Assembly: GCA_016879935.1 (NCBI GenBank)
Contig: JAACJQ010000413.1
Coordinates: 1 to 43,145, forward strand
Source: Archangiaceae bacterium
Lineage (GTDB): Bacteria > Myxococcota > Myxococcia > Myxococcales > Myxococcaceae
Length of the DNA: 43,145 nt
Direction: 5' to 3'
Part shown: piece after piece, positions 1 to 8,097 of the stretch
Layout: each line of letters begins with the position of its first letter
Position numbering within the stretch: the stretch's first letter is position 1
Notes under the pieces: generated by a model
Told to the model about the DNA's origin: nothing
Databases searched by the model: none
What the model saw: only the letters and a program-made list of their open reading frames with translations
Position numbers and translations under genes: made by a program

Positions 1-455
1 CGCCCAAGACGGTCTCGAACTTCGTCGGCCTCGCGAGCGGCGAGAAGGACTGGAAGAACCCGGCCACCGGCGAACGGAAGAAGGGCGTGCCGTTCTACGA
101 CGGCCTGATTTTCCACCGCGTGATCGACGGCTTCATGATTCAGGGCGGAGACCCACTCGGCACGGGCACTGGCGACCCGGGCTACTCCTTCGAAGACGAG
201 TGCCAGAAGGGCTGCGCCTTCGAGAAGACGGGCCTGCTCGCCATGGCGAACGCGGGGCCGAACACCAACGGCTCGCAGTTCTTCATCACCACCTCGACGC
301 CCACGTACCTCAACAACAAGCACACGATCTTCGGTGAGGTGGTGAAGGGCTACGACGTCGCCGAGGCGATCTCGAAGGTGCCGAAGAGCCCGATGGACAA
401 GCCCATCACGCCGGTCACGATCACCAGCATCACGTTGTCCGACACGCAGCCGTAA
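1..455 (+). CDS. Peptidyl-prolyl cis-trans isomerase, cyclophilin type (5' end cut off)
   Basis: Cyclophilin-family PPIase that would catalyse cis-trans isomerisation of X-Pro bonds during protein folding. The reading frame is already open at base 3 (PKTVSNFVGLASGEK...), so the real start lies left of the window; the GTG at 87 is internal. Visible signatures are FHRVIDGFMIQGGDP (the active-site Arg/Gln strand), MANAGPNTNGSQFFI and the KHTIFGEV strand, all in the normal order. The insert WKNPATGERKKG is the extended loop seen in many bacterial cyclophilins. It ends 27 bases before a second cyclophilin of very similar sequence, so the two look like a tandem duplication and probably share a transcript. 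Without the N-terminus I cannot say whether it is cytoplasmic or exported. Confidence 0.93.
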   Translation, partial: PKTVSNFVGLASGEKDWKNPATGERKKGVPFYDGLIFHRVIDGFMIQGGDPLGTGTGDPGYSFEDECQKGCAFEKTGLLAMANAGPNTNGSQFFITTSTPTYLNNKHTIFGEVVKGYDVAEAISKVPKSPMDKPITPVTITSITLSDTQP

Positions 456-482
456 GCCGCACCAGGGAGAGGGAGCAGCGAC

Positions 483-1034
483 ATGGGAATGATGGATGAG
501 GCCCGCGCAGGCCACGATCTGTACGCGACGTTCGACACCACGCAGGGCACGATCGTCGTACGGCTCTTCCCCAAAGACGCGCCGAAGACGGTCGAGAACT
601 TCGTCGGGCTGGCGACGGGCGAGAAGCCGTGGACGCACCCCGGCTCGGGCGAGGCCATGAAGGGCACGCCCCTGTACGACGGCACGATCTTCCACCGGTG
701 CATTCAGAACTTCATGGTGCAGGGCGGAGACCCCACCGGCACCGGCCGCGGCAACGCGGGCTACAAGTTCGAAGACGAGTTCCAGTCGGGGCGGCGGTTC
801 GACAAGCCCGGCCTGCTGGCCATGGCGAACTCGGGGCCCAACTCCAACAGCTGCCAGTTCTTCATCACGGTCGCCAACACGGCCTGGCTGAACGGCAAGC
901 ACACCATCTTCGGCGAGGTCGTTTCCGGTCAGGACATCATCGATCGCGTCGCGAACGTGGTACCCAAGGGCCCGGGCGACCGCCCGAAGACGGACATCGT
1001 CATCAAGAAGCTCACCATCTCGAAGACGATCTGA
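483..1034 (+). CDS. Peptidyl-prolyl cis-trans isomerase, cyclophilin type
   Basis: A complete 183-residue cyclophilin-type prolyl isomerase. The core motifs are FHRCIQNFMVQGGDP, MANSGPNSNSCQFFIT and LNGKHTIFGEV. There is no signal peptide (MGMMDEARAGHDLYATFDT), so it is predicted cytoplasmic. The ATG at 483 follows a purine-rich GAGAGGGAG Shine-Dalgarno stretch at a suitable distance; the second ATG (489) is possible but less well placed. It is a close paralogue of the partial gene directly upstream, with which it most likely forms an operon continuing into era. Confidence 0.95.
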   Translation: MGMMDEARAGHDLYATFDTTQGTIVVRLFPKDAPKTVENFVGLATGEKPWTHPGSGEAMKGTPLYDGTIFHRCIQNFMVQGGDPTGTGRGNAGYKFEDEFQSGRRFDKPGLLAMANSGPNSNSCQFFITVANTAWLNGKHTIFGEVVSGQDIIDRVANVVPKGPGDRPKTDIVIKKLTISKTI

Positions 1035-1065
1035 TCGTCGCTCGGGACCCATCGAGGACACCGCC

Positions 1066-2061
1066 GTGCCCACCCGCAGTGGATTCGCCGCGCTGATTGG
1101 CCGGCCCAACGTGGGCAAGTCGACGCTTCTGAACGCGCTGGCTGGCGAGAAGCTGGCCATCGTCTCGCCCAAGCCCCAGACGACCCGCACCCGCATTCTG
1201 GGTGTGGTGACGAAAGAGGCAGGGCAGGTGGCCTTCGTCGACACGCCGGGCGTGCACCAGGCGAAAGGCGCGCTCAACGCGTACATGGTCGACGTCGCGC
1301 TCAACTCCGCGTCGGAGTGCGACGTGGTGCTGTTTCTGGTCGAGGCCGAAGGGCTCGAAGAGGGCAAGGCTCCGGAGATCGGGCCGGGCAACCGCTTCGT
1401 GATGGAGCGGCTCAAGGCCATCAACAAGCCCACGATTCTGGTCGTGACGAAGATCGACCTCGTGAAGAAGCACCTGCTGTTGCCCCTGATCGACCTGTAC
1501 CAGAAGCACTTCTCGTTCGCCGAGGTGCTGCCGGTCTCGGCGCGCAGCGGAGACGGCATTGGCCTGCTCTACGACCGCGTGCTCGCCGCGATGCCCGAGG
1601 GGCCGAACCTGTTCCCCGACGACATGCTCACCGATCAGGCCGAGCGCGTGCTGGTGGCCGAGTACGTGCGCGAGCAGATCTTGAGGCACTGCCGCCAGGA
1701 GATCCCGTACTCCACCGCCGTCATCGTCGAGCTGTTCGACGAGAGCGATCGGTTCACGCCTCCGCCCGAGCGGCCGCAGTCGAAGAAGAAGAAACAACAG
1801 CAGCCCTCGAAGCCCGGCCCGCGGTTGACGGGTCTGGTGCGCATTCACGCGAACATCTACGTCGAGCGCGACAGCCAGAAGGCGATCATCATCGGCAAGC
1901 GCGGGCAGATGCTGAAGACCATCGGCACCGACGCGCGCAAGTCGATCGAGCGCCTGCTCGGCACCAACCTGTTCCTCTCGCTGCAGGTGAAGGTCGAAGA
2001 GCGCTGGAGCGAACGGCACGACACGCTGCGCCGCATGGGCTACTCGGCGGTCCGGGAGTAA
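1066..2061 (+). CDS. era: GTPase Era
   Basis: Ras-like GTPase with a C-terminal KH domain that binds the 3' end of 16S rRNA and assists 30S subunit maturation. G1 is GRPNVGKST (about residues 12-20), G3 is DTPGVHQ, G4 is TKIDL. The KH domain begins near the VEREDSQK-like strand and contains IIIGKRGQMLKTIG. At 331 residues it is about 30 longer than typical Era (about 300); the excess is a Pro/Lys/Gln-rich insert (around residues 225-247, with KKKKQQQ) just before the KH beta strand LVRIHANIYVERD. GTG start, preceded by ATCGAGGACACC. Its stop lies 3 bases before the der start, so the two GTPases are probably translationally coupled. Confidence 0.97.
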   Translation: MPTRSGFAALIGRPNVGKSTLLNALAGEKLAIVSPKPQTTRTRILGVVTKEAGQVAFVDTPGVHQAKGALNAYMVDVALNSASECDVVLFLVEAEGLEEGKAPEIGPGNRFVMERLKAINKPTILVVTKIDLVKKHLLLPLIDLYQKHFSFAEVLPVSARSGDGIGLLYDRVLAAMPEGPNLFPDDMLTDQAERVLVAEYVREQILRHCRQEIPYSTAVIVELFDESDRFTPPPERPQSKKKKQQQPSKPGPRLTGLVRIHANIYVERDSQKAIIIGKRGQMLKTIGTDARKSIERLLGTNLFLSLQVKVEERWSERHDTLRRMGYSAVRE

Positions 2062-2064
2062 CCC

Positions 2065-3522
2065 ATGGCTCGCGGCCCGAAACGTACCCTCATCGCCATC
2101 GTTGGCCGTCCGAACGTCGGCAAGTCGACGCTGTTCAACCGGCTCATTCGCCGCAAACGCGCGATCGTCGAAGACACGCCGGGCGTGACGCGTGATCGGC
2201 ACTTCGCCGACATCGACTACCTCGAGCGGCCCGTCACCTTCGTCGACACCGGCGGCTTCGTGCCCGAGGGCAAAGAGGACCAGATCGAGAAGCTGGTTCG
2301 GCAGCAGGCCCAGGCCGCCGTCGAGGCGTGCGACATCGTGCTCTTCATCGTCGACGGGCGCGTCGGCGTCACCAGCGGTGACGAAGAAGTGGCGCGCTAC
2401 CTTCGCAAGCAGGACCGGCCGATTCTGGTGCTCGTCAACAAGTGCGACGGCCTCAAGAACGCCGACACGATGATGGCGGAGTTCCACCGGCTCGGCCTCG
2501 GTGAGCCGATCGCCGTCGCGGCCGAACACGGAGACGGCTTTCACACGCTCGCCGACGTCATCGACCCGATGCTGCCGCCGCGCTCGCCGCAGCCCGAAGA
2601 AGAGACGCTGGCCGAGAAGGACGCCGACGCTCCGATTCGCGTCGCCATCGTCGGCCGTCCGAACGTCGGCAAGTCGTCGCTGGTGAACGCGATTCTGGGC
2701 GAAGACCGTGTCGTGGCGAGCCCGATCGCCGGCACCACGCGCGATCCGATCGACTCTCCGTTCACGTACAAGAACCGCGACTTCATTCTGACCGACACGG
2801 CCGGCATTCGCCGCAAGGCGGTGATCACCCAGAAGGTCGAAGGCTTCTCGGTGATGGGCGCGTTGCGCGCGACCGAAGACTCCGACGTCGTGGTGCTCGT
2901 GCTCGACGCGAACGAGGCCGGCGTCGATCAGGATCTGAAGATCGCCGCGCTGGCGGAGCAGAAGGGCCGCGCGCTGATCGTCTGCGTCAACAAGTGGGAT
3001 CTCGTGCGTGGCAAGTCAGGCACGCAGAGCCAGTGGCGCGAAGAGCTCAAGTGGTACCTCAAGCACGTCGACTGGGCGCCGATGGTGTTCGTCTCGGCCA
3101 CCGAAGGGCAGGGCGTGACGAAGATTCTCGATCTCGCCCTCGAACTCTTCGAGCAGCAGTACTTCCGCGCCGGCACGCCGATGCTGAACCGGGTGACCGA
3201 TCACATCACCACCGAGCACCCGATGCCGTGGATCGGCGCTCGGGCGCTGAAGATCTACTACGCGATGCAGGTCGGCACGGCGCCGCCGTCGTTCGCGTTC
3301 ATCTGCTCCAACCCCAAGAGCGTGCCCGATCGGTTCGAGCGCTACGTCTCGAACTACCTTCGCAAGACGTTCAGCCTGCGGGTGCCCATGCGCATCTTCT
3401 GGCGTGAGCGCCCCGGTCAGAAGCAACGCGCCCAGGCCGCGCAGGACTTCAAGAAGCGCGCGGAGCACCGCAAGGGCTGGAAGCCGACGAAGAACGCCAA
3501 GAACCGCAGCGAACGCGGCTGA
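2065..3522 (+). CDS. der: Ribosome biogenesis GTPase Der (EngA)
   Basis: Double-GTPase factor for 50S subunit assembly. Two complete G domains are visible: G1 motifs GRPNVGKSTLF (about residue 14) and GRPNVGKSSLV (about residue 196), switch sequences TPGVTRD and AGTTRD, G3 motifs DTGGF and DTAGI, and G4 motifs NKCD and NKWD. A KH-like C-terminal domain follows (FERYVSNYLRKTFSL, then PMRIFWRERPGQ), then a Lys/Arg-rich tail typical of delta-proteobacterial Der. Length 485 is normal. ATG start only 3 bases after era, with GGGAG inside the end of era as ribosome-binding site. Confidence 0.98.
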   Translation: MARGPKRTLIAIVGRPNVGKSTLFNRLIRRKRAIVEDTPGVTRDRHFADIDYLERPVTFVDTGGFVPEGKEDQIEKLVRQQAQAAVEACDIVLFIVDGRVGVTSGDEEVARYLRKQDRPILVLVNKCDGLKNADTMMAEFHRLGLGEPIAVAAEHGDGFHTLADVIDPMLPPRSPQPEEETLAEKDADAPIRVAIVGRPNVGKSSLVNAILGEDRVVASPIAGTTRDPIDSPFTYKNRDFILTDTAGIRRKAVITQKVEGFSVMGALRATEDSDVVVLVLDANEAGVDQDLKIAALAEQKGRALIVCVNKWDLVRGKSGTQSQWREELKWYLKHVDWAPMVFVSATEGQGVTKILDLALELFEQQYFRAGTPMLNRVTDHITTEHPMPWIGARALKIYYAMQVGTAPPSFAFICSNPKSVPDRFERYVSNYLRKTFSLRVPMRIFWRERPGQKQRAQAAQDFKKRAEHRKGWKPTKNAKNRSERG

Positions 3523-3524
3523 CG

Positions 3525-4004
3525 TCAGGCGAGGATCTTCACCTCGTTCTTCGTGTCGGGATCGAACGGCGAGCCCTTCACGTCGACCATGGTCTTCACG
3601 AAGAAGCGCACCTTCTCTTTCGGCCACGACTTGTCCGAGAGCAGCGCGGGAATGTCCTTCTCCATGCTGATGATGAAGAAGTCCTCCTGCGTGGCGCCGC
3701 CCGAGAGCTTGTAGGGGTACTTCAGCATGTCGTCCGACCGCGACGTGTTCGGCTCGGGGAAGACGTCCTGGCCCAGCGTGACCTCTTCGACGCGGCCGTC
3801 AGGGTGCACGAACTCGGCGAGGAACGCGGCCTTCATCGAGAGCACTTCGCAGTCTTTGTCGGCGGTGACGTTGAACTTGCCCTTCACGACGGTGTCGCCG
3901 ATCGGCAGCGTGACCTGGAGCGGGTCCTGACGCTCGATGTCGGTGTGCTGCACCTTGACGCCGTGACCGCCCATGAAGTGCTTGGCTTTGTCGAAGAAAC
4001 CCAT
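3525..4004 (-). CDS. Spo0M/arrestin-like cytoplasmic protein
   Basis: Small soluble protein of 159 residues starting MGFFDKAKHFMGG. The order of features (a short amphipathic N-terminus, KVQHTDIERQDPLQVTLPIGDT, VKGKFNVTADKDCEVLSMKAAFLAEF, then beta-rich sequence to VKTMVDVKG) resembles the N-terminal arrestin-like domain of Spo0M-type sporulation control proteins; this is a pattern match by eye, not a confident family assignment. I chose the ATG at 4004 because GGAG lies 6 bases upstream; an in-frame start 48 bases further up lacks this. Convergent with der (2-base gap) and divergent from miaB. Role unknown. Confidence 0.7.
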   Translation of the reverse strand: MGFFDKAKHFMGGHGVKVQHTDIERQDPLQVTLPIGDTVVKGKFNVTADKDCEVLSMKAAFLAEFVHPDGRVEEVTLGQDVFPEPNTSRSDDMLKYPYKLSGGATQEDFFIISMEKDIPALLSDKSWPKEKVRFFVKTMVDVKGSPFDPDTKNEVKILA

Positions 4005-4072
4005 CTGTCGCTCCAGGAGACTGCGGGTGTGCTCCGAAGACCCGAGGCGCACCGGAGGAGTGCAGGAAAGCT

Positions 4073-4109
4073 GTCAGAGCGGCCCGGTTCGGCCGCCTGA
4101 GTGTCTGAC
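4073..4109. promoter_or_regulatory. Stem-loop / inverted repeat in the region between the Spo0M-like gene and miaB
   Basis: GTCAGAGCGGCC (4073-4084) is followed by the loop CGGTTC, then GGCCGC (4091-4096), a 7-base bulge, and TCTGAC (4104-4109). This gives a 6-bp perfect GC stem extended by a second 6-bp stem. It sits in the 151-bp divergent intergenic region. It could be an operator or a structured leader of miaB; there is no T-run, so it is not an ordinary terminator. Confidence 0.35.
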
Positions 4110-4155
4110 CCGCCCGGGTTGACTTGCCCACCCGACTGACGCGAGAAGCCCCCGC

Positions 4156-5532
4156 ATGAAGCGCGTTTTCATTCACACGTTCGGCTGCCAGATGAACGTC
4201 AACGACACCCTCCGAATGTCGGAGGCGCTGTCGTCGATGCAGTACTCGCCGACGCCCACGGCCGAGAACGCCGACCTCATCATCCTCAACACCTGCTCCA
4301 TTCGAGAGAAGGCCGAAGACAAGATGCTCTCGGCCCTCGGGCGCTACCGGCAGGTGAAGCTGCAGCGTGGCGCGCTCATCGGCGTCGGCGGCTGCGTCGC
4401 TCAGCAAGAGAAGAACCGCATTCTCGAGCGCGTGCCCTACGTCGACTTCGTCTTCGGGCCCGACGCGATTCAGAAGCTGCCCGAGATCATCGGCCGCGTC
4501 GAAGCCGACCGCGTGCGCGTCGTCGAGACCGCCTGGGTCGACAGCGAGTCGTACGTCTTCCCGCGCGCCGACCCGAACACCTCGCGCGGCAAGGCCACCG
4601 AGTTCATCACCGTCATGAAGGGCTGCGACAACGTCTGCTCCTTCTGCGTCGTGCCGCACACCCGCGGCCGCGAGGTGAGCCGGCCGTTCACCGAGGTGCT
4701 GCAGGAGGCCGCGAGCCTCACCACCGTCGGCGTCCGCGAAGTCACCCTCGTCGGTCAGAACGTGAACTCGTACGCCGGCGGCATCTCGTTCGCGCAGCTG
4801 CTGCTCCGCACGGCGCAGGTGCCCGGCATCGAGCGCGTGCGCTTCACCACCAGCCACCCGCAGGACCTCTCGGACGAGCTCATCGAGGCCTTCCGCATCG
4901 AGCCGAAGATCATGAGCCACTTCCACCTGCCGGTGCAGAGCGGCTCGAACCAGGTGCTCGAGCGCATGCGGCGGCACTACACGATCGCGCAGTACCTCGG
5001 TCAGCTCGAGAAGCTGCGCGCGGCTCGCCCCGACATCGCCGTCACGACCGACATCATCGTGGGCTTCCCCGGCGAGACCGACGACGACTTCGAGAAGACG
5101 TACCAGCTCGCCGAGCAGGTCCGCTACGCGGGCCAGTTCTCGTTCATCTATTCGCCGCGGCCCAAGACCGGCGCAGCGATGCGCGAAGAGGAATGGGGCT
5201 CGGTCGCCCACGACGTGAAGATCGCGCGCCTCGAGCGGCTCAACGCCATGCAGAAGAAGATCAGCGTCGAGTTCAACGCGAAGTTCGTCGGAGCGACGGT
5301 CGAGGTGCTCGTCGAGGGCTCCTCGAAGACGGACGCCACGCGCCGCTTCGGCCGCACCAGCCAGAACACCACCGTGAACTTCGACGGAGATGCTCCCATC
5401 GGAGCGCTCGTGAAGGTGCAGATTCAGTCAGCCAGCGCGGCGTCGATGTCGGGCAAGCAGCTCTCGGTCGACTCGTTGCCTGCGGTGATGATCCCCGAGG
5501 CAATGGTCGCTCCCGAGGTGTGCGTCGCCTGA
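4156..5532 (+). CDS. miaB: tRNA-2-methylthio-N6-dimethylallyladenosine synthase MiaB
   Basis: Radical-SAM methylthiotransferase that adds the 2-methylthio group to i6A37 of tRNAs reading U-initial codons. The N-terminal UPF0004 domain has the three auxiliary-cluster cysteines C11 (FGCQMN), C47 (NTCSIRE) and C80 (GGCVAQQ). The radical-SAM domain has CDNVCSFC, i.e. C157-x3-C161-x2-C164. TTDIIVGFPGET and FSFIYSPRPKTGA are typical MiaB segments, and a TRAM domain (EVLVEGSSKTD ... RTSQNTTVNF) closes the protein. The length of 458 is normal. CSIRE and FIYSPRPGT-like features favour MiaB over RimO or MtaB. Confidence 0.97.
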   Translation: MKRVFIHTFGCQMNVNDTLRMSEALSSMQYSPTPTAENADLIILNTCSIREKAEDKMLSALGRYRQVKLQRGALIGVGGCVAQQEKNRILERVPYVDFVFGPDAIQKLPEIIGRVEADRVRVVETAWVDSESYVFPRADPNTSRGKATEFITVMKGCDNVCSFCVVPHTRGREVSRPFTEVLQEAASLTTVGVREVTLVGQNVNSYAGGISFAQLLLRTAQVPGIERVRFTTSHPQDLSDELIEAFRIEPKIMSHFHLPVQSGSNQVLERMRRHYTIAQYLGQLEKLRAARPDIAVTTDIIVGFPGETDDDFEKTYQLAEQVRYAGQFSFIYSPRPKTGAAMREEEWGSVAHDVKIARLERLNAMQKKISVEFNAKFVGATVEVLVEGSSKTDATRRFGRTSQNTTVNFDGDAPIGALVKVQIQSASAASMSGKQLSVDSLPAVMIPEAMVAPEVCVA

Positions 5533-5601
5533 TAGTTTTCACCTCTGTCAGCCGTCGTGGGTCATGCTCTTGCGCATTCACGTCGTCTCGGAGGAACACA
5601 C

Positions 5602-5946
5602 ATGAACCGGAAGCTCGTCGTCTCGGCGCTCACCGCCGTCATCGCGGTCGCTGGTGCCGTCACCTCGCTTCGCGCCGACGCCGGCGGCTCGTTCAACAAG
5701 GGCAGCTGCACGTTCAACGGCAAGAAGCTGTACGGGAAGATTCAGATCGTCACGAGCTTCCCTGACGTGAAGGTTCAGGAAGTCTCGAGCTTCCCCGACG
5801 TGAAGGTGCAGAAGGTCTCGTCGTTCCCCGACTCGTGCGGCAAGTGGCAGTTCGTCACGTCGTTCCCGGACACGAAGGTGCAGTTCGTCACCTCGTTCCC
5901 CGACGTGAAGATTCAGTACGTGAACTCGTTCCCCGGCGCGAACTGA
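5602..5946 (+). CDS. Secreted 7(1) septoil-knot domain protein
   Basis: Mature protein of about 90 residues after a clear signal peptide (MNRKLVVSALTAVIAVAGAV, cleavage near SLRADA-GG). The rest is made of six near-identical strands built on a V-[TSN]-S-F-P-[DG]-x-K-[VI]-Q unit, with Phe at 53, 64, 75, 88, 99 and 110; the period is 11 except 13 across a central DSCGKW. C36 and C79 could form a disulfide. This arrangement (GSFNKGSCTFNGKKLYGKI, then SFPD strands around SCGKWQ) matches the 7(1) septoil-knot family as I know it, a very small, deeply knotted fold of unknown function. The ATG is preceded by GGAGGAACACAC. It ends 6 bases before the protease gene, so co-transcription is likely. Confidence 0.82.
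   Translation: MNRKLVVSALTAVIAVAGAVTSLRADAGGSFNKGSCTFNGKKLYGKIQIVTSFPDVKVQEVSSFPDVKVQKVSSFPDSCGKWQFVTSFPDTKVQFVTSFPDVKIQYVNSFPGAN
5743..5937 (+). repeat. Degenerate 33-bp tandem repeats encoding SFPD strands
   Basis: Six units, each carrying a (G/C)TCGTTCCC-like or AGCTTCCC core (the codons for Ser-Phe-Pro-Asp) followed by GTGAAG, repeat every 33 bases, with one 39-base spacing in the middle. The repetition is explained by the protein fold of the septoil-knot gene rather than by a mobile or CRISPR-type element. Confidence 0.85.
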
Positions 5947-5952
5947 TCGCCC

Positions 5953-8097
5953 GTGCGGCGCCTCGCGGCGGCGTTTCTCTTCTGCGCGTGCGTGACCTCG
6001 AAGCTGGAGGTGACGCCGCGCATCGTCGCGTCTTCGGATGATCCCGAACGGCTGCTCGCCGCGTTTCAGGTGGTGGCCGAGCCGTCGACTCCAGCGCGGC
6101 TCGAGAAGTCACGGGGCGGGAAGGGTGATCTTCGCGAGGTGTACCGAAAGGTCGCTCCGGCAACCGTCATCATTCGGGCTGGTACGAGCTACGGAAGTGG
6201 CGTGATCATCGACCCACGCGGGTTCGTGATCACGAATCACCACGTCATCGCGCACGCCGAGCTGGTCGACCTCAAGGCGAAGGTGCAGGTGCAGCGTGGC
6301 TCCCTCTCGCCCGAGGGCGTGATGGTGCTCGACGAGCAGCCGCTCTCGGCGTGGGTGCTGAAGAGCGACCCGCTGATCGATCTCGCGGTGTTGCAGCTCA
6401 CCGACCCTCCAGCAGGGCTGCCGAGCGTGAAGATCTCGAAGCGAGATCCCGTGCCCGGCGAACCGGTCGCTGCGCTCGGGCATGGTGCGATCGGGCTGCT
6501 CTGGGCGATCAAGGACGGCGAGGTCGCGAGCGTGGGGAAGCTGGCCACCCACCTGGCCTCGCTCGTGGGCACGGACTGTGTCGTCGAGTCTGACGGTGAA
6601 GCGTCGCCCGCTTGCCGTTCTGCCGGAGCGTCGGTCGAACTCGAGCGCAAACGCCTCGAAGAGAAGGTGCCCGGGCTCGTCGTTCAATCGAGCTGTCAGA
6701 TCTCTCCCGGTGATTCCGGTGGGCCGCTCGTGAGCCTCGGCGGTGAGCTGGTCGGCGTGAATGCGTTTCTCAAGACCGACACGCGCGCCGGTGTCGCGAC
6801 CAACTTTCACGTGCACGTCGCCGAGGTGCGCAAGTTCCTCGAGAGCGTTCCCACCGAACCGCAGCGACGAGTTCCTTCACCGTGGGAGCTGGTGCTGCCC
6901 GGCGGCGTCTGGACCGACGTCGACGGTGACGGAAAAGACGACCTCTACACGTCAGGCACCGGGCCGCGCACCGCGTTCGTCGTGAACGCTTCGCAGCAGG
7001 CGATTCCGCCGTCGTTCATGACGCGACTGAAGCCCGACGCGGTGTTGGGGCAGGTGGGCGGTCAATGGATCGGCTGGTTCGATCGTGATCGCGCCGGCAC
7101 CTTCGATCGCGTGATCCTCGGCGGCAAGGTCGGCCAGGCGCTCGAGTTCGATGGCCGAACGCCGGGACGTTTCCTGGGTGCCGCGTCCCTGCTCGATCCC
7201 GATCTGCTGACGCCATCGACGTGGCGCGCGATCGCGAACGAGCTCCAGGCGACGGTCGACTCGACCGAGCTGCCACTTCCGCCCGATCCCCTGGTGGGTG
7301 CGAAGGACTTCAGGCCGCGCGATCTCGACGCCGATGGAAAGCCAGATCTCATCACGGCGCGGCGTGGCGCCGGCTCGGTGGCGTTCATCGACGCGACCGG
7401 CGTGGGCAACCTCGAAGCCTCGACCGTTCGACTCGTCCGCCAGCTCAACCGGTGGTGGATCTTCGTCGGCGAGACCCGCGTCTACGAGTCGATCGACTTC
7501 ACGACGATCGAGCGTGCGTGGCTCCGATCGGGCGGCCTCGTTCCATCGCCTGAGCTGCGCGGAGCCGACTGGCGCGCAGTGGTGCTCTCGAGCTTCACCG
7601 GGCTGTCCCGCGAGCGCGTGGGCCAGGCCTTCGCTGCGATGAACCTGTATCGACCGGCAACTCCCCCGAAGATGTTCCCAATCTTCGGCACGACGCGCGG
7701 CAAGGTGAGCACGCTGTCGGCGCCCAATCTTCCGCTCTCGATCGTCACCGCCTCGGACTCACAGGCGACCACGATCGCGTTCGCGCTCGAGGGCAAGTCG
7801 ACCGAGACCTGGGCGCAACAGGGCTTTCCGGGCGCAGGCTTCCTCTGGTCTTCCAGCAATGGCCAGGAGTGGTTCCAGTTCGACACCGACGCCGACGGTA
7901 CGATCGACACCGTGCTGATTCGTCGCGGCGCCACCCTCGAAGGCCGCCGCATCTCGAAGGACGGCGTCATCACGGCGGCGCCGGAGCTGGAGCAGGGAAG
8001 GCCGATCAAACCAGCGCTCATGAGTGATTCCGTGAGGGCCCAACGGCTTCGAACCCTCGCGACCGAGACGTTCGCTCCGGAGCAAATCGAGCCATGA
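5953..8097 (+). CDS. Trypsin-like serine protease, likely exported lipoprotein, with Ca-loop repeats
   Basis: Predicted envelope protease of 714 residues. The N-terminus MRRLAAAFLFCAC is a short signal sequence with a candidate but non-canonical lipobox at C13. Residues about 65-300 form a chymotrypsin/HtrA-like domain with a full triad: H97 (ITNHHVI), D143 (SDPLIDLAVL) and S255 (SPGDSGGPL). No PDZ domain follows. Instead the C-terminal half contains D-x-D-x-D-G loops (DVDGDGKDD at 322-330, DLDADGKPD at 457-465, DTDADGTID further on), resembling FG-GAP/calcium-loop repeats of a beta-propeller. GTG start. The stop overlaps the next start in ATGA, so it is translationally coupled to the caspase-like gene. 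Substrate unknown; processing of the neighbouring caspase-like protein is a guess. Confidence 0.88.
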   Translation: MRRLAAAFLFCACVTSKLEVTPRIVASSDDPERLLAAFQVVAEPSTPARLEKSRGGKGDLREVYRKVAPATVIIRAGTSYGSGVIIDPRGFVITNHHVIAHAELVDLKAKVQVQRGSLSPEGVMVLDEQPLSAWVLKSDPLIDLAVLQLTDPPAGLPSVKISKRDPVPGEPVAALGHGAIGLLWAIKDGEVASVGKLATHLASLVGTDCVVESDGEASPACRSAGASVELERKRLEEKVPGLVVQSSCQISPGDSGGPLVSLGGELVGVNAFLKTDTRAGVATNFHVHVAEVRKFLESVPTEPQRRVPSPWELVLPGGVWTDVDGDGKDDLYTSGTGPRTAFVVNASQQAIPPSFMTRLKPDAVLGQVGGQWIGWFDRDRAGTFDRVILGGKVGQALEFDGRTPGRFLGAASLLDPDLLTPSTWRAIANELQATVDSTELPLPPDPLVGAKDFRPRDLDADGKPDLITARRGAGSVAFIDATGVGNLEASTVRLVRQLNRWWIFVGETRVYESIDFTTIERAWLRSGGLVPSPELRGADWRAVVLSSFTGLSRERVGQAFAAMNLYRPATPPKMFPIFGTTRGKVSTLSAPNLPLSIVTASDSQATTIAFALEGKSTETWAQQGFPGAGFLWSSSNGQEWFQFDTDADGTIDTVLIRRGATLEGRRISKDGVITAAPELEQGRPIKPALMSDSVRAQRLRTLATETFAPEQIEP

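Noticed and set aside
1012-2544. 510-codon minus-strand frame over era and der
   Set aside because: Antisense to two recognised GTPases; composition typical of GC-rich shadow frames.
5743-5937. Possible CRISPR-like array (33-bp periodicity)
   Set aside because: Units are in frame and explained by SFPD strands of the septoil-knot protein; there are no unique spacers.
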